Of a stretch of DNA of 19,657 nucleotides, positions 8,028 through 16,065 are shown one piece after another. The stretch is taken from NCBI GenBank assembly GCA_046756865.1, contig JBHHXE010000025.1, positions 1-19,657 of the forward strand. The letters are read 5' to 3'. The notes below the pieces were generated by a model. That model did no database searches. It was not told the DNA's origin and saw only the letters and a list, made by a program, of their open reading frames with translations. The position numbers and the translations under genes are program-made. How positions within the stretch are numbered: the first letter of the stretch is position 1; each line of letters opens with the position of its first letter. Origin of the DNA: DUAG01 sp046756865 (lineage in GTDB: Bacteria > Nitrospirota > Nitrospiria > SBBL01 > JAADHI01).

Positions 8028-8444
8028 ATGATCATCAACCTTTTCAGCAAAACCATGTCTTTGATGGAACAAGCGCTTAACCTGAGAAGCGATCGTCATC
8101 AGGTCATCTCAGGAAATATTGCCAACCAGGATACACCTGGTTATCAATCCAAAGAAATCCGGTTTAAAGAGGTCATGAAAACAGCCAAACAGTCCACTTC
8201 GAAAATACCCCTGAAAAAGACAGACGCATCCCACCTCTCCCCACTAAGGCATGGGTTCGGTTCGGTCTCGTCTCATGCGGTGGAATCCGCCTCGACGGAA
8301 TCGAATCGTCTGGATGGAAACACGGTAAACGGGGAAGTAGAGATGGTAAAGCTGGCTGAAAACACAATGATGTATAACGCTACCGCACAAATCATTGCCT
8401 CAAAATTTCAGGGGCTTAAAAATATTATTCGTGAAGGGAGGTAA
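8028..8444 (+). CDS. flgB: Flagellar proximal rod protein FlgB
   Basis: Small rod protein (138 residues, the usual length) that forms the proximal part of the drive-shaft rod on the MS ring, exported by the flagellar type III system. It shows the conserved N-terminal rod/hook motif NIANQDTPGYQSKEIRF (about 30-46), normally written NIANxDTPGYK, and a C-terminal helix (VKLAENTMMYNATAQIIASK) typical of the FlgB/FlgC group. The central part is variable and Ser/Lys rich. A purine-rich GGGGGGAAA precedes ATG 8028, 9 nt after the flrC-like stop, so it is co-transcribed with the regulatory genes. It is followed by flgC after 3 nt. Confidence 0.95.
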   Translation: MIINLFSKTMSLMEQALNLRSDRHQVISGNIANQDTPGYQSKEIRFKEVMKTAKQSTSKIPLKKTDASHLSPLRHGFGSVSSHAVESASTESNRLDGNTVNGEVEMVKLAENTMMYNATAQIIASKFQGLKNIIREGR

Positions 8445-8447
8445 ACC

Positions 8448-8885
8448 ATGAACCTGGAAGACGCCATGCGCATCTCTGCCTCCGGGCTTAACGCACAAAA
8501 AATGCGGCTCAACATCATATCGAGTAATCTTGCAAATGTTGATTCGACACAAACAGAGAAAGGCGGGCCCTACCAACGTCGGGATGTCGTTTTCAAATCC
8601 TCTCCGGTAGAGCAATCCTTTGAAACAACACTTCGGGGAAACCTTGATACATCCGAACAGGGAGTCGAGGTTTCCCAGATTGTCCTGGATCAGAGACCAT
8701 TCAGAAAGGTTTATGAACCTCAAAACCCTTCTGCAAATGAGGAAGGTTATGTCCTGTATCCCAACATCAACGCGATGGAAGAGATGGTGAATATGATGTC
8801 TGCGCTCCGTTCATATGAAGCAAATGTCACAGCCTTGAATGCAACAAAGAGTATGGCTGGAAAAGCGCTCGAAATCGGACGCTGA
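8448..8885 (+). CDS. flgC: Flagellar basal-body rod protein FlgC
   Basis: Proximal rod subunit of 145 residues, normal for FlgC. The N-terminal half has SASGLNAQKMRLNIISSNLA followed by VDSTQTEKGGPYQRRDVVF, the classic FlgC signature region. The C-terminal helix EMVNMMSALRSYEANVTALN is the characteristic Flg-family coiled-coil end that packs the rod. The ribosome site AAGGGAGG (8434-8441) overlaps the end of flgB and ATG 8448 follows the flgB stop by 3 nt, so the two rod genes are probably translationally coupled. FlgC works with FlgB, FlgF, FlgG and FliE; flgF and flgG are not in this window and must lie elsewhere. Confidence 0.95.
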   Translation: MNLEDAMRISASGLNAQKMRLNIISSNLANVDSTQTEKGGPYQRRDVVFKSSPVEQSFETTLRGNLDTSEQGVEVSQIVLDQRPFRKVYEPQNPSANEEGYVLYPNINAMEEMVNMMSALRSYEANVTALNATKSMAGKALEIGR

Positions 8886-8953
8886 TCGTTTCTCCCTTTT
8901 CCGTAACAGCGTACAGAAAGTACCAGGAATTTACGACGAAGGAGCCAAATCAA

Positions 8954-9250
8954 ATGTCAATTCAACCGATTGGACCAAAAGCAGTAAGCGATCTGAACCA
9001 GGTCAAGCAGGAGATATCGAATCCAGGTGAAAAACCCTTCATGGAAAGCCTTAAAGAATCGATGAATCAGACGAATTCGCTCCAATTAGAAGCAGATCAA
9101 GCTATTTCAGAGTTGTCTACAGGGAAGACACAGAATCTTCACGAAACAATGATCGCAATTGAAAAGGCAGATGTCTCCTTTCAATTAATGATGCAGGTAA
9201 GAAACAAGATTCTTTCAGCTTATGAAGAAATATCCCGGATGCAAATCTAA
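8954..9250 (+). CDS. fliE: Flagellar hook-basal body adaptor FliE
   Basis: A 98-residue protein, within the usual FliE size range (about 100), which joins the MS ring (FliF) to the rod (FlgB) and is an early export substrate. Typical features are the central segment FMESLKESMNQTNSLQLEAD and the C-terminal ETMIAIEKADVSFQLMMQVR NKILSAYEEI-type helix, whose last residues are highly conserved in FliE (split here for length). AAGGAG at 8939-8944 precedes ATG 8954. The 68 nt gap from flgC shows no convincing promoter, and fliF follows after 21 nt. The flgB-flgC-fliE-fliF order is the standard arrangement of many Gram-negative and Gram-positive clusters. Confidence 0.94.
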   Translation: MSIQPIGPKAVSDLNQVKQEISNPGEKPFMESLKESMNQTNSLQLEADQAISELSTGKTQNLHETMIAIEKADVSFQLMMQVRNKILSAYEEISRMQI

Positions 9251-9271
9251 TCATACGTGACAGGACAGATG

Positions 9272-10894
9272 ATGACAGATATTGTAAAAGAAGTTAAAAA
9301 AGGATTTACCGGAGCAGACGGCGTCAGAAAAATTATCCTTTCTTTTGCCCTGGCCGGCGGACTTGCCTCGATGGCCGTCGTCTGGCTCTGGCTGCAAAAG
9401 CCAAGTTATCAAATCCTTTATTCCAATCTCTCGGCAGAAGACGCCGGGGCCGTCGTCACCAGGTTCAAGGAACTCAAGGTCTCCTACCAGCTTTCCCCTG
9501 ACGGGACCACCGTTCTTGTCCCCGCAGAGAGGGTTCATGAACTTCGGATGCAATTGGCCAGCCAGGGACTCCCGCAGGGAGGGGGAATCGGTTTTGAAAT
9601 CTTTGATCAGAGCAGTTTCGGGACAACTGAATTTGTCCAAAAACTTAATCTTCGCAGGGCCTTGCAGGGTGAACTGGGGAGAACAATCAGCCAGATTTCA
9701 GCGATCAAGAAGGCAAGGGTTCATCTCGTTGTCCCGGAGCGGGCACTCTTTTCGGAACAACAGGAAAAATCCAGCGCTGCCGTAGTGGTCAATATCAACC
9801 CCGGGCAAAATCTTTCTAAGGCACAAATTAACGGAATCACTCACCTTGTATCAAGCAGCGTGGAAGGCCTTGAACCCCAGTCCGTAACCGTTGTTGATAG
9901 CCGGGGCCAGGTTCTGAGTACGCCTGAAGAACCCGGATCTGCCCAGGGAAGCGATTCGCGCCTCATCTTTCAGGCAAACCTTGAAAAGGATATCGAAAAA
10001 AAGGTGCGGACAATGCTCGAACGGGTTGTCGGCAATGACAAGGCTGTCGTTCGCGTCTCAAGTGTTCTGGACTTCAGACAAATTGAGCTGACAGAAGAGC
10101 GCTTTGATCCCGACATTCAGGTTGTTCGAAGCGAACAGAAATCCCAGGAAAAACTGTCCGGTTCTTCGATATCGGATAAAGCCTCAGGCGTGCCAGGCGT
10201 TTCATCCAATATCCCCCAGGGGAATCCAGGGTCATCAAAGGACAAGGTAACCAACCAGAATCAGACACAGAAGAAAAATGAAGTCATTAACTATGAAATC
10301 AACAAAACGATCAGCCGCATTGTGGAACCGACTGGATCGATTAAGCGACTTTCCGTGGCGGTATTGATTGATGGTACCTATGAGGATGCTGCGAATGAGG
10401 AAGGCGAAACCCTCCGAAAATATATACCCAGGACCGAAGAGGAAATGAAAAAACTCGAAGGTGTTGTTAAGAAAGCAATGGGTTACTCCCCTGAAAGGAA
10501 CGATCAGGTAGAAGTGGTTAATTTCCCCCTGGAAACCAATTCCCTTATGGAAGATGGCAGCCTTCCCCAGGAGTCAACGACAGATCAACTGGCCAAGTGG
10601 TTGCCTATTGCCCGTTATCTCAGTGGGCCAATTTTTGCCCTGCTTATATTTATGATGGTCATCAAACCCATCCTGAAGGCGCTGACGGCACCCTTGCCGC
10701 CGCCCCTTCCACTCCCCTCTCAGACAGAGGGCACGGCGGCGCTCCCTTCCGCCTCTCTACCTCAGCAATTACAAGCGCCTGGGGAAGATCTGGAGTTGGA
10801 CGTCAAGCAGCCGATGGAGGATCCCATCAAACTGGCAAAGGAAAACCCCCAGGTCACAGCACAGATTGTAAAAAAATGGTTAAAAGATTCATGA
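9272..10894 (+). CDS. fliF: Flagellar MS-ring protein FliF
   Basis: Builds the inner-membrane MS ring, platform for switch, export gate and rod. About 540 residues from ATG 9272 (E. coli FliF is about 552). TM1 is at about residues 20-41 (ILSFALAGGLASMAVVWLWL), followed by the YscJ/FliF-type ring-building domain with YSNLSAEDAGAVV and QGLPQGGGIGFEIFD. A large periplasmic region with a Ser/Gly/Gln-rich stretch (about 290-335) leads to TM2 (about 447-466). The C-terminal tail ENPQVTAQIVKKWLKDS is the conserved FliG-binding end. Start choice: AGGA (9262-9265) fits ATG 9272 (6 nt) better than ATG 9269 (3 nt); an in-frame GTG at 9257 has no ribosome site. Confidence 0.96.
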   Translation: MTDIVKEVKKGFTGADGVRKIILSFALAGGLASMAVVWLWLQKPSYQILYSNLSAEDAGAVVTRFKELKVSYQLSPDGTTVLVPAERVHELRMQLASQGLPQGGGIGFEIFDQSSFGTTEFVQKLNLRRALQGELGRTISQISAIKKARVHLVVPERALFSEQQEKSSAAVVVNINPGQNLSKAQINGITHLVSSSVEGLEPQSVTVVDSRGQVLSTPEEPGSAQGSDSRLIFQANLEKDIEKKVRTMLERVVGNDKAVVRVSSVLDFRQIELTEERFDPDIQVVRSEQKSQEKLSGSSISDKASGVPGVSSNIPQGNPGSSKDKVTNQNQTQKKNEVINYEINKTISRIVEPTGSIKRLSVAVLIDGTYEDAANEEGETLRKYIPRTEEEMKKLEGVVKKAMGYSPERNDQVEVVNFPLETNSLMEDGSLPQESTTDQLAKWLPIARYLSGPIFALLIFMMVIKPILKALTAPLPPPLPLPSQTEGTAALPSASLPQQLQAPGEDLELDVKQPMEDPIKLAKENPQVTAQIVKKWLKDS

Positions 10895-11006
10895 GGTTTC
10901 AGTATAGGTCTTTTCTCTTCCGTAGCGGTGTTGTTGTGAGTCTCGAGTCCTTGCGTAGTGGCACAACCGGTGATGGATCTATACTCCTCACGCCTTTCCT
11001 AATAAA

Positions 11007-11025
11007 AATTCAGGAAAGCTGAATT
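11007..11025. repeat. Perfect inverted repeat in the fliF-fliG gap
   Basis: AATTCAG (11007-11013) and CTGAATT (11019-11025) form a perfect 7-bp stem with a 5-nt loop. No T-run follows in the forward direction, so it is not a standard intrinsic terminator. The surrounding 168-nt gap (10895-11062) has no open reading frame of note, no -24/-12 element and no clear -35/-10. The hairpin could affect message stability or be an operator; neither is shown. Confidence 0.4.
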
Positions 11026-11062
11026 CTTGAATCGTTACAAATACGCTTAACAAGGATGGACA

Positions 11063-12067
11063 ATGGCAGAAAAACTCAGCGGCTTTGACAAGGCCGCAAT
11101 TTTATTAATGAAGCTGGGTGAAGATGCAGCCTCAGAAGTTATGAAAGGACTCGATCCAAAGGATCTGCGCAAGATCGGGGCGATGATCTCGGGCCTTTCT
11201 GATGTTCCCAAGGAAGATGTCGATCTCGTATTGAGGGAGTTCTCGGAAGACGCGAGTAAAACCGGCGGGATTACCATTGAGGGTAAAGACTATATTCAAA
11301 AGGTCCTGGTGAAGGCCCTTGGAGAAGAGAAGGCAACCCATGTCATGGATGGTCTTACTACAGAGGAGGATGGAGGACTGGAATCCTTGAAATGGATGGA
11401 TGCCAAGTCGATAGCAAACTTGATTCGGGGGGAACACCCTCAGACAATCAGCATCATTCTGACCCAACTTGAAATGAGCCAGAGCAGTGAGGTTCTCTCT
11501 CATTTTTCACAAGAACAAAAAGCAAATGTCATTGTCCGCATGGCGACATTGGAAGACATTCCGCCTGGGGCCTTGAAAGAAATTGGTGCGGCGCTTAAAA
11601 ATGATATGAGCGTGACCGGGACGGCTTCAGGACGGAAGGTCAAAGGCGTAAAGCTCGTGGCGGACATACTCAATATCACGGACAAAACCTCAGAAGAAGC
11701 CATCATGACCTCCATTACAGAAAACCAGCCGGAACTGGCAGACGAAATCCGACAGCTCATGTTCGTCTTCGATGATCTGATTCAACTGGACAATCGGGGC
11801 TTACAGGAACTTCTGAAGGGCGTCAGCAAGGAAGACCTCTCCATCGCACTTCGTGCAGCAAAGGAGGAGCTCAAGGAAAAATTCTTCAGTAATATGTCTG
11901 AACGTGCCGTCCAGCTTTTCAAAGAGGACATGGAGGCCAAAGGGCCGGTAAAACTTTCCGATGTGGAAAAGGCCCAAATGGTCATTTTAAAAATCGCCAA
12001 GAAGCTGGAAGAAGAAGGAAAGATCGTGATCGGAGGAGGAGGAGGCGGGGGCGATGCAATGGTATAA
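11063..12067 (+). CDS. fliG: Flagellar motor switch protein FliG
   Basis: Rotor protein that links the MS ring to the C ring and carries the torque-generating surface facing MotA. 334 residues, the normal length. The N-terminal domain FDKAAILLMKLGEDAA binds FliF; the middle domain contains the EHPQT motif (124-128); the C-terminal domain holds the charged torque helix with R264, R281, E288 and D289, which align with E. coli K264, R281, D288 and D289. AAGGA (11052-11056) precedes ATG 11063. The protein ends in a run of seven glycines before DAMV, an odd tail whose GGA-rich codons also provide the ribosome site of fliH, whose start lies inside this gene (14-nt overlap). Confidence 0.96.
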   Translation: MAEKLSGFDKAAILLMKLGEDAASEVMKGLDPKDLRKIGAMISGLSDVPKEDVDLVLREFSEDASKTGGITIEGKDYIQKVLVKALGEEKATHVMDGLTTEEDGGLESLKWMDAKSIANLIRGEHPQTISIILTQLEMSQSSEVLSHFSQEQKANVIVRMATLEDIPPGALKEIGAALKNDMSVTGTASGRKVKGVKLVADILNITDKTSEEAIMTSITENQPELADEIRQLMFVFDDLIQLDNRGLQELLKGVSKEDLSIALRAAKEELKEKFFSNMSERAVQLFKEDMEAKGPVKLSDVEKAQMVILKIAKKLEEEGKIVIGGGGGGGDAMV

Positions 12068-12770
12068 AATTATGAAACCGGAACGGACAGAGGACTTGTG
12101 TATTTCCGAGTATTCTATGGAAGAGCTGACTCCCCTTGTCATTGAAAATAATGAATTTTCCAGGCGGAAGTCTCCCGGTATTCAGGATCCTAACAAGGGC
12201 AACAACCCGCAGGAGGAAGAACAGGCAAACCAGATCGGGGGGAAGCTATCCGCGATAGAACGGGACGCCTACGCCAGGGGCTTCGCCTCCGGGGAACAGG
12301 CAGGACATGAGCTAGGATTGAAAAAGGTTGATGGGATGCTTCAAGGCCTGAAACAACTCCTTGATGCACTCAACGACCATCAAGAAAATCTATTTAAAAG
12401 GTCTGAAGAGGACATTCTCGTCCTTGTGATGGCCACTGCGCAGCGTGTGATCTGTGAGAAATTATCCCAGAACCAGGAATACGTCATAAACACCATTAAA
12501 AAAGCCGCCCATATTATCGGTCAAAACGAATCAATCACTGTACGGCTTCACCCGAAAACGCTTGAAAAACTAAGCAGCGACCTCCCTGAAATGACCCAAT
12601 TGTTCAAAGCATTTAAAACGATCCAGCTTGAACCGGACGTCAGCCTCCTTCCCGGTGAATGTACAGTAGAAAGCAGTCACCGGATGATCGATGCGCGAAT
12701 AGAAAGTCAGATCTCTACGCTTGCAAAAGCGTTAAGCACAATGGAACCATCGGAAGACGATGAACAATAA
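12054..12770 (+). CDS. fliH: Flagellar export ATPase regulator FliH
   Basis: Peripheral stalk and negative regulator of the export ATPase FliI, equivalent to the b/delta subunits of F-type ATPase. 238 residues, close to the E. coli length (235). The low-complexity acidic N-terminus is followed by YARGFASGEQAGHELG (73-88), a run of GxxxG repeats (G76, G80, G84, G88) that is the hallmark of FliH. The C-terminal V-type ATPase E-like domain includes VLVMATAQRVICEKL and ITVRLHPKTLEKL. ATG 12054 has GGAGG at 12041-12045; a later in-frame ATG (12072) lacks a ribosome site. It overlaps fliG by 14 nt and fliI by 11 nt, so switch and ATPase genes are translationally coupled. Confidence 0.92.
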   Translation: MQWYKIMKPERTEDLCISEYSMEELTPLVIENNEFSRRKSPGIQDPNKGNNPQEEEQANQIGGKLSAIERDAYARGFASGEQAGHELGLKKVDGMLQGLKQLLDALNDHQENLFKRSEEDILVLVMATAQRVICEKLSQNQEYVINTIKKAAHIIGQNESITVRLHPKTLEKLSSDLPEMTQLFKAFKTIQLEPDVSLLPGECTVESSHRMIDARIESQISTLAKALSTMEPSEDDEQ

Positions 12771-14142
12771 AACATTACACTTGCTCAAAAAGATCAACAC
12801 AGTTAATACGACTCCGATATGTGGACGCGTTTCCCAGGCAATTGGACTTGTTGTGGAAGGGCACGCAGATATATCCGCAGTTGGAGAGGTCTGTGAAATA
12901 ACACCCAAGGGGCCGGAGAGCCCTATTTTGGCAGAGGTCGTCGGATTCAGGGAAAACAAGATCCTTATGATGCCGCTTGGGGAGTTAAACGGGATCGGCC
13001 CCGGAAGCGCCATTCACTCCAGTGGAAGCCGAGCGACCGCTGCAGTGGGTCAAGGCTTACTCGGAAGAGTCATCGACGGTCTAGGGTTTCCTCTTGACGG
13101 GCATGGTCCTCTCAATACGCAGGAATTGTACCCCTTGTATGCTCCTCCCCCAAACCCGCTTGAACGTCGGCGAATCAGCCACTCTCTTGACCTGGGCATA
13201 CGGGCAATTAATAGTTTATTCACCTGTGGACGTGGACAACGGATGGGTATTTTTGCTGGAAGCGGTGTCGGAAAGAGCGTCCTTTTGGGCATGATCTCCC
13301 GCTATACCGAAGCTGATGTAAATGTTATCGCATTGATCGGAGAGCGTGGCCGGGAGGTCAAAGAGTTCATCGAAAAAGACTTGGGCGAGGAAGGACTCAA
13401 GCACTCCGTTGTCATTGTTGCAAGTTCTGAAAAGGCGCCCCTCATCAGACAGCGGGGGGCCTTCCTTGCAATGACAATCGCAGAATATTTCAGGGACCAG
13501 GGGAAACAGGTCCTTTTGATGATGGACTCCCTGACCCGCCTTGCGCATGCACAGCGCGAGATCGGACTCGCCATCGGAGAGCCCCCAACCACAAAAGGAT
13601 ACACACCATCCGTATTCGCCATGCTGCCCAGGTTTCTGGAACGGGCTGGGACTGCTTCTAATGATGGGACCATCACAGGACTTTATACCGTATTGGTAGA
13701 AGGAGACGATCTGAATGACCCGATCCCCGATGCGGCAAGGTCCATTCTGGATGGACACATTGTCCTCTCGCGCGAGATTGCGGCCAGGAACCAATACCCC
13801 GCCATCGATATTCTTAACAGCACAAGCAGAGTCATGATCGACATAGTGGATCCACAACACCTTAGAAACGCGAAGAAATTAACCGATATGACGGCAAGCT
13901 ATCAAAGCGCTGAAGACCTGATTCACATTGGCGCATACAAATCTGGGAGCAACGCCAAGATCGATGAGTCCATAGAACGCCGTGATGATATCCAATCATA
14001 TCTTCGCCAGGATATCCATGAAAAGGCTGATCTCAATGAGAGCCTCCTGGATTTACGTGGTCTGTTTGATGGGCCACAACAAAATCAGAAAGGGATCGTC
14101 GCAGTTTCCAGACAACCAAGAGGGCGGCACAATGCCTCATAA
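12760..14142 (+). CDS. fliI: Flagellum-specific export ATPase FliI
   Basis: ATPase of the flagellar type III export apparatus, acting as a cytoplasmic hexamer on FliH and FliJ. 460 residues (E. coli 457). The nucleotide-binding fold contains Walker A AGSGVGKS (166-173), the catalytic region IGERGREV (E195 within it), Walker B LLMMDSLTR (252-260), and the family signature PSVFAMLPRFLERAG (about 283-297). The N-terminal beta-barrel domain (about 20-100) and C-terminal helical domain with RDDIQSYLRQ are present and intact. ATG 12760 lies inside the fliH end (11-nt overlap) with GGAAG at 12752-12756. Its own end overlaps fliJ by 11 nt. Confidence 0.97.
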   Translation: MNNKTLHLLKKINTVNTTPICGRVSQAIGLVVEGHADISAVGEVCEITPKGPESPILAEVVGFRENKILMMPLGELNGIGPGSAIHSSGSRATAAVGQGLLGRVIDGLGFPLDGHGPLNTQELYPLYAPPPNPLERRRISHSLDLGIRAINSLFTCGRGQRMGIFAGSGVGKSVLLGMISRYTEADVNVIALIGERGREVKEFIEKDLGEEGLKHSVVIVASSEKAPLIRQRGAFLAMTIAEYFRDQGKQVLLMMDSLTRLAHAQREIGLAIGEPPTTKGYTPSVFAMLPRFLERAGTASNDGTITGLYTVLVEGDDLNDPIPDAARSILDGHIVLSREIAARNQYPAIDILNSTSRVMIDIVDPQHLRNAKKLTDMTASYQSAEDLIHIGAYKSGSNAKIDESIERRDDIQSYLRQDIHEKADLNESLLDLRGLFDGPQQNQKGIVAVSRQPRGRHNAS

Positions 14143-14572
14143 CCATAGCAAGCTGGATACCGTCCTGAAGTATCGGAGCCGTCTTGTCGAAGAAGCCCAG
14201 ATAGAACTGGCCAAATTAAAGCAACGCCTATCCATTGAAGAAACCCGGCTCCTCCAATTGGATCAAAAACGAAAGGAAGTCATTCACAATATGGCTGAGA
14301 GACAAAATACCGGAATCAAACAGGAAGAAATAAGTCTCTCCCACCAATTTATAAAACTTCAGGGAGATCGTATTCATAATCAAACAAGGTCTGTCAAGAT
14401 GCTTTCCGAGGAGTACGAATCGCAACGTGCCCACCTTGAAAGTCTTTTACAGGAAAAAAAGGTGGTCGAAAATATCAGAAATAAACGTCAAAAGGTTAAA
14501 GCCGACTGGCTCAAAAAAAGTGAAAATGACATTCTGGATGAAGTTTCAGGTCGAAGAGAAGGGAGCATTTGA
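14132..14572 (+). CDS. fliJ: Flagellar export chaperone/ATPase stalk FliJ
   Basis: A 146-residue, almost entirely alpha-helical, charged coiled-coil protein, matching FliJ in size (E. coli 147), position after fliI and the opening pattern LDTVLKYRSRLVEEAQIEL. FliJ is the gamma-like central stalk that couples the FliI ring to the export gate and escorts chaperones. The frame is open further upstream, but ATG 14132 is preceded by AAGAGGG (14118-14124) and begins in the end of fliI (11-nt overlap), whereas an upstream start would overlap fliI by about 160 nt. Its stop shares one base with the next gene's ATG (TGATG). Sequence identity in this family is low; the call rests mainly on structure and context. 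Confidence 0.87.
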   Translation: MPHNHSKLDTVLKYRSRLVEEAQIELAKLKQRLSIEETRLLQLDQKRKEVIHNMAERQNTGIKQEEISLSHQFIKLQGDRIHNQTRSVKMLSEEYESQRAHLESLLQEKKVVENIRNKRQKVKADWLKKSENDILDEVSGRREGSI

Positions 14573-15120
14573 TGAAAGCACTCCATGTCAGGCAGATTAT
14601 CTTATCCATCATGGGCATCCTCTTCCTGTTATTCGTGAAACCCCTCCCACTCCTGACGCAATCGCAACCTCTGAAGGAGGGCAAGTTCAAGGAAGTTCAG
14701 CCTCCTTCCAAATCAGAAACGCCGACAAGCATGATTGAGGCGATCCAACAGAGAAATGCCGACATTGACAAGAAGTCGAAAGCACTCGAAGCAAAGGAAC
14801 AAAGGCTTCAGATCATGGAAAAGGAAATCAGTAATATGATAAAAAAACATACCCGGATCCTGGAAACCATTACTCAGAAAGAAGCACAAAAAAAATCCAA
14901 ACTAGAGCTGGAACAAGAAGAACGTTACCGCAGGATTTCCAAGATTTATGAAAAAATGCCTGCAGAGGATGCCGCGACAAGAATTGATAAAATGAAAGAG
15001 GCATTTGCCTTGAATCTTCTCCGGGTAATCAAGCCAAAATCTGTCGCACAGATCCTTGTTGGATTGTCCCCGGCCAAGGCCGCAAAATTGAGTGAAAAGC
15101 TCAGCAGGAAACCCCGATGA
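14572..15120 (+). CDS. MotE-like protein: membrane anchor, coiled coil, MgtE-N-like domain
   Basis: 182 residues. An N-terminal hydrophobic segment (about 9-28, IILSIMGILFLLFVKPLPLL) acts as a signal anchor, then a Lys/Glu-rich coiled coil (about 53-125), then a small helical domain (about 126-178) with YEKMPAEDAATRIDKM and VAQILVGLSPAKAAKLSEKL, the pattern of the MgtE N-terminal domain and of MotE-type flagellar proteins. In alphaproteobacteria MotE is a periplasmic chaperone for the motility protein MotC; here the location between fliJ and motB-motA supports a stator-assembly role, but this is inference. The MgtE-N fold is related to FliG domains. ATG 14572 shares one base with the fliJ stop and has AAGGGAG at 14559-14565; an in-frame TTG sits one codon earlier. 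It could instead be a divergent export accessory protein. Confidence 0.72.
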   Translation: MKALHVRQIILSIMGILFLLFVKPLPLLTQSQPLKEGKFKEVQPPSKSETPTSMIEAIQQRNADIDKKSKALEAKEQRLQIMEKEISNMIKKHTRILETITQKEAQKKSKLELEQEERYRRISKIYEKMPAEDAATRIDKMKEAFALNLLRVIKPKSVAQILVGLSPAKAAKLSEKLSRKPR

Positions 15121-15136
15121 TCTTATTGAAGAACCC

Positions 15137-15151
15137 CGCCGCAAAGCGGCG
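15137..15151. repeat. GC-rich perfect hairpin between the MotE-like gene and motB
   Basis: CGCCGC (15137-15142), loop AAA, GCGGCG (15146-15151): a perfect 6-bp all-GC stem located 17 nt after the MotE-like stop, in an 89-nt gap. No T-run follows, so full termination is unlikely; it may stabilise the upstream message or attenuate transcription into motB-motA. Confidence 0.45.
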
Positions 15152-15209
15152 AAGATTGTACTCACCAGGCGTGTTCATAACAAAGCGTAGTCCCCTACAG
15201 TGAGGATCT

Positions 15210-16061
15210 ATGGACGAGAAAGACCATGAGAAAAACATCGATGCCCCGGGTAAGCTGGGGAACGATCAACCTCAAGAGGACGGGGTAGAAAAAAAGAACC
15301 TGAGGATGGAAGATAAAAGTCCCAGGAAATTGACCTTGCATGATCCAATTTTTGATTTTTCTGATTTTGACGAGACCAAAGTACAAAGTTCGCCCTACAT
15401 GTCTTCCGTCCACTGGTCTGTCCCCTGGTCAGATCTGATGATGACCATGTTCGTGATGTTCGCTGTCCTGTTCGCTTCTCTTCGCAACAAGAGAGATCTT
15501 CTTGATATTTTTCAGCCCGAGGTCGGATCAGAAGTAAAGACCACCATGATGAAACCGAAAAGAGGTCTTTCCTTCGGGGAATTTGAACTTAGCCCCGACA
15601 GGCTTTTTGAGATCAGCCAGCAGGCTGTGAGAGAAGCGAGGCTGGAAGATATCTCCGTGGTTCTAGAGGAAGACCGTACGGTTCGGGTCAGCATACGCGG
15701 TCCCCTTCTTTTTGATCTGGGCAAGGCCGAGTTGAGATCTGAGACCCGGGAATTTTTGAAGAAGATCGCTATGGTCCTGAGAAAGACACCCAACGAGATT
15801 CATGTTGTGGGACATACAGATAATTTCCCCATAAGCAATGCCCTTTTCCAAACAAACTGGGAACTTTCAGCAATACGCGCTTCGAGAGTCGCCAGATACC
15901 TGATCGAATCGGGTGATCTTAAACCCGGGCGATTCAGCATTCTTGGACACTCCATGTACCGGCCTGTTGCACCGAATACCACTGAGGAGAACAAGCAAAA
16001 AAACAGGCGCGTAGAAATCATCATCACTAGGAACCACTACACTGAGAACCCGACGAGGTAA
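15210..16061 (+). CDS. motB: Flagellar motor stator protein MotB (OmpA-like)
   Basis: Stator subunit that conducts ions with MotA and anchors to peptidoglycan. 283 residues. The single transmembrane helix (about 71-91) is WSVPWSDLMMTMFVMFAVLF, with D75 in the place of the essential ion-binding aspartate (D32 of E. coli). The periplasmic OmpA domain (about 160-275) has VVGHTDNFPI (about 199-208), NWELSAIRASRVARYL and NRRVEI, the peptidoglycan-binding set. The cytoplasmic N-terminus of about 65 hydrophilic residues is longer than the roughly 25-30 of typical MotB; the start is supported by GAGG (15202-15205) before ATG 15210. It precedes motA by 4 nt, the reverse of the usual order. The ion (H+ or Na+) cannot be decided from sequence by eye. 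Confidence 0.9.
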   Translation: MDEKDHEKNIDAPGKLGNDQPQEDGVEKKNLRMEDKSPRKLTLHDPIFDFSDFDETKVQSSPYMSSVHWSVPWSDLMMTMFVMFAVLFASLRNKRDLLDIFQPEVGSEVKTTMMKPKRGLSFGEFELSPDRLFEISQQAVREARLEDISVVLEEDRTVRVSIRGPLLFDLGKAELRSETREFLKKIAMVLRKTPNEIHVVGHTDNFPISNALFQTNWELSAIRASRVARYLIESGDLKPGRFSILGHSMYRPVAPNTTEENKQKNRRVEIIITRNHYTENPTR

Positions 16062-16065
16062 AAAC

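Noticed and set aside
7532..8099. Long minus-strand open frames (174 and 166 codons) across the end of the FlrC-like gene and start of flgB
   Set aside because: They are antisense to well-supported coding sequence and their translations show no recognisable motif.
10960..10985. TGGCAC-like sequence in the fliF-fliG gap as a second sigma-54 promoter
   Set aside because: There is no GC at the required 10-bp spacing, so the -12 element is absent.
13216..13860. Minus-strand open frame of 214 codons inside fliI
   Set aside because: Fully antisense to the conserved ATPase core of FliI; composition is that of a shadow frame.
13982..14131. Upstream extension of the fliJ frame within fliI
   Set aside because: It would overlap conserved FliI coding sequence by about 160 nt and lacks a ribosome site, while ATG 14132 has one and matches usual FliJ length.
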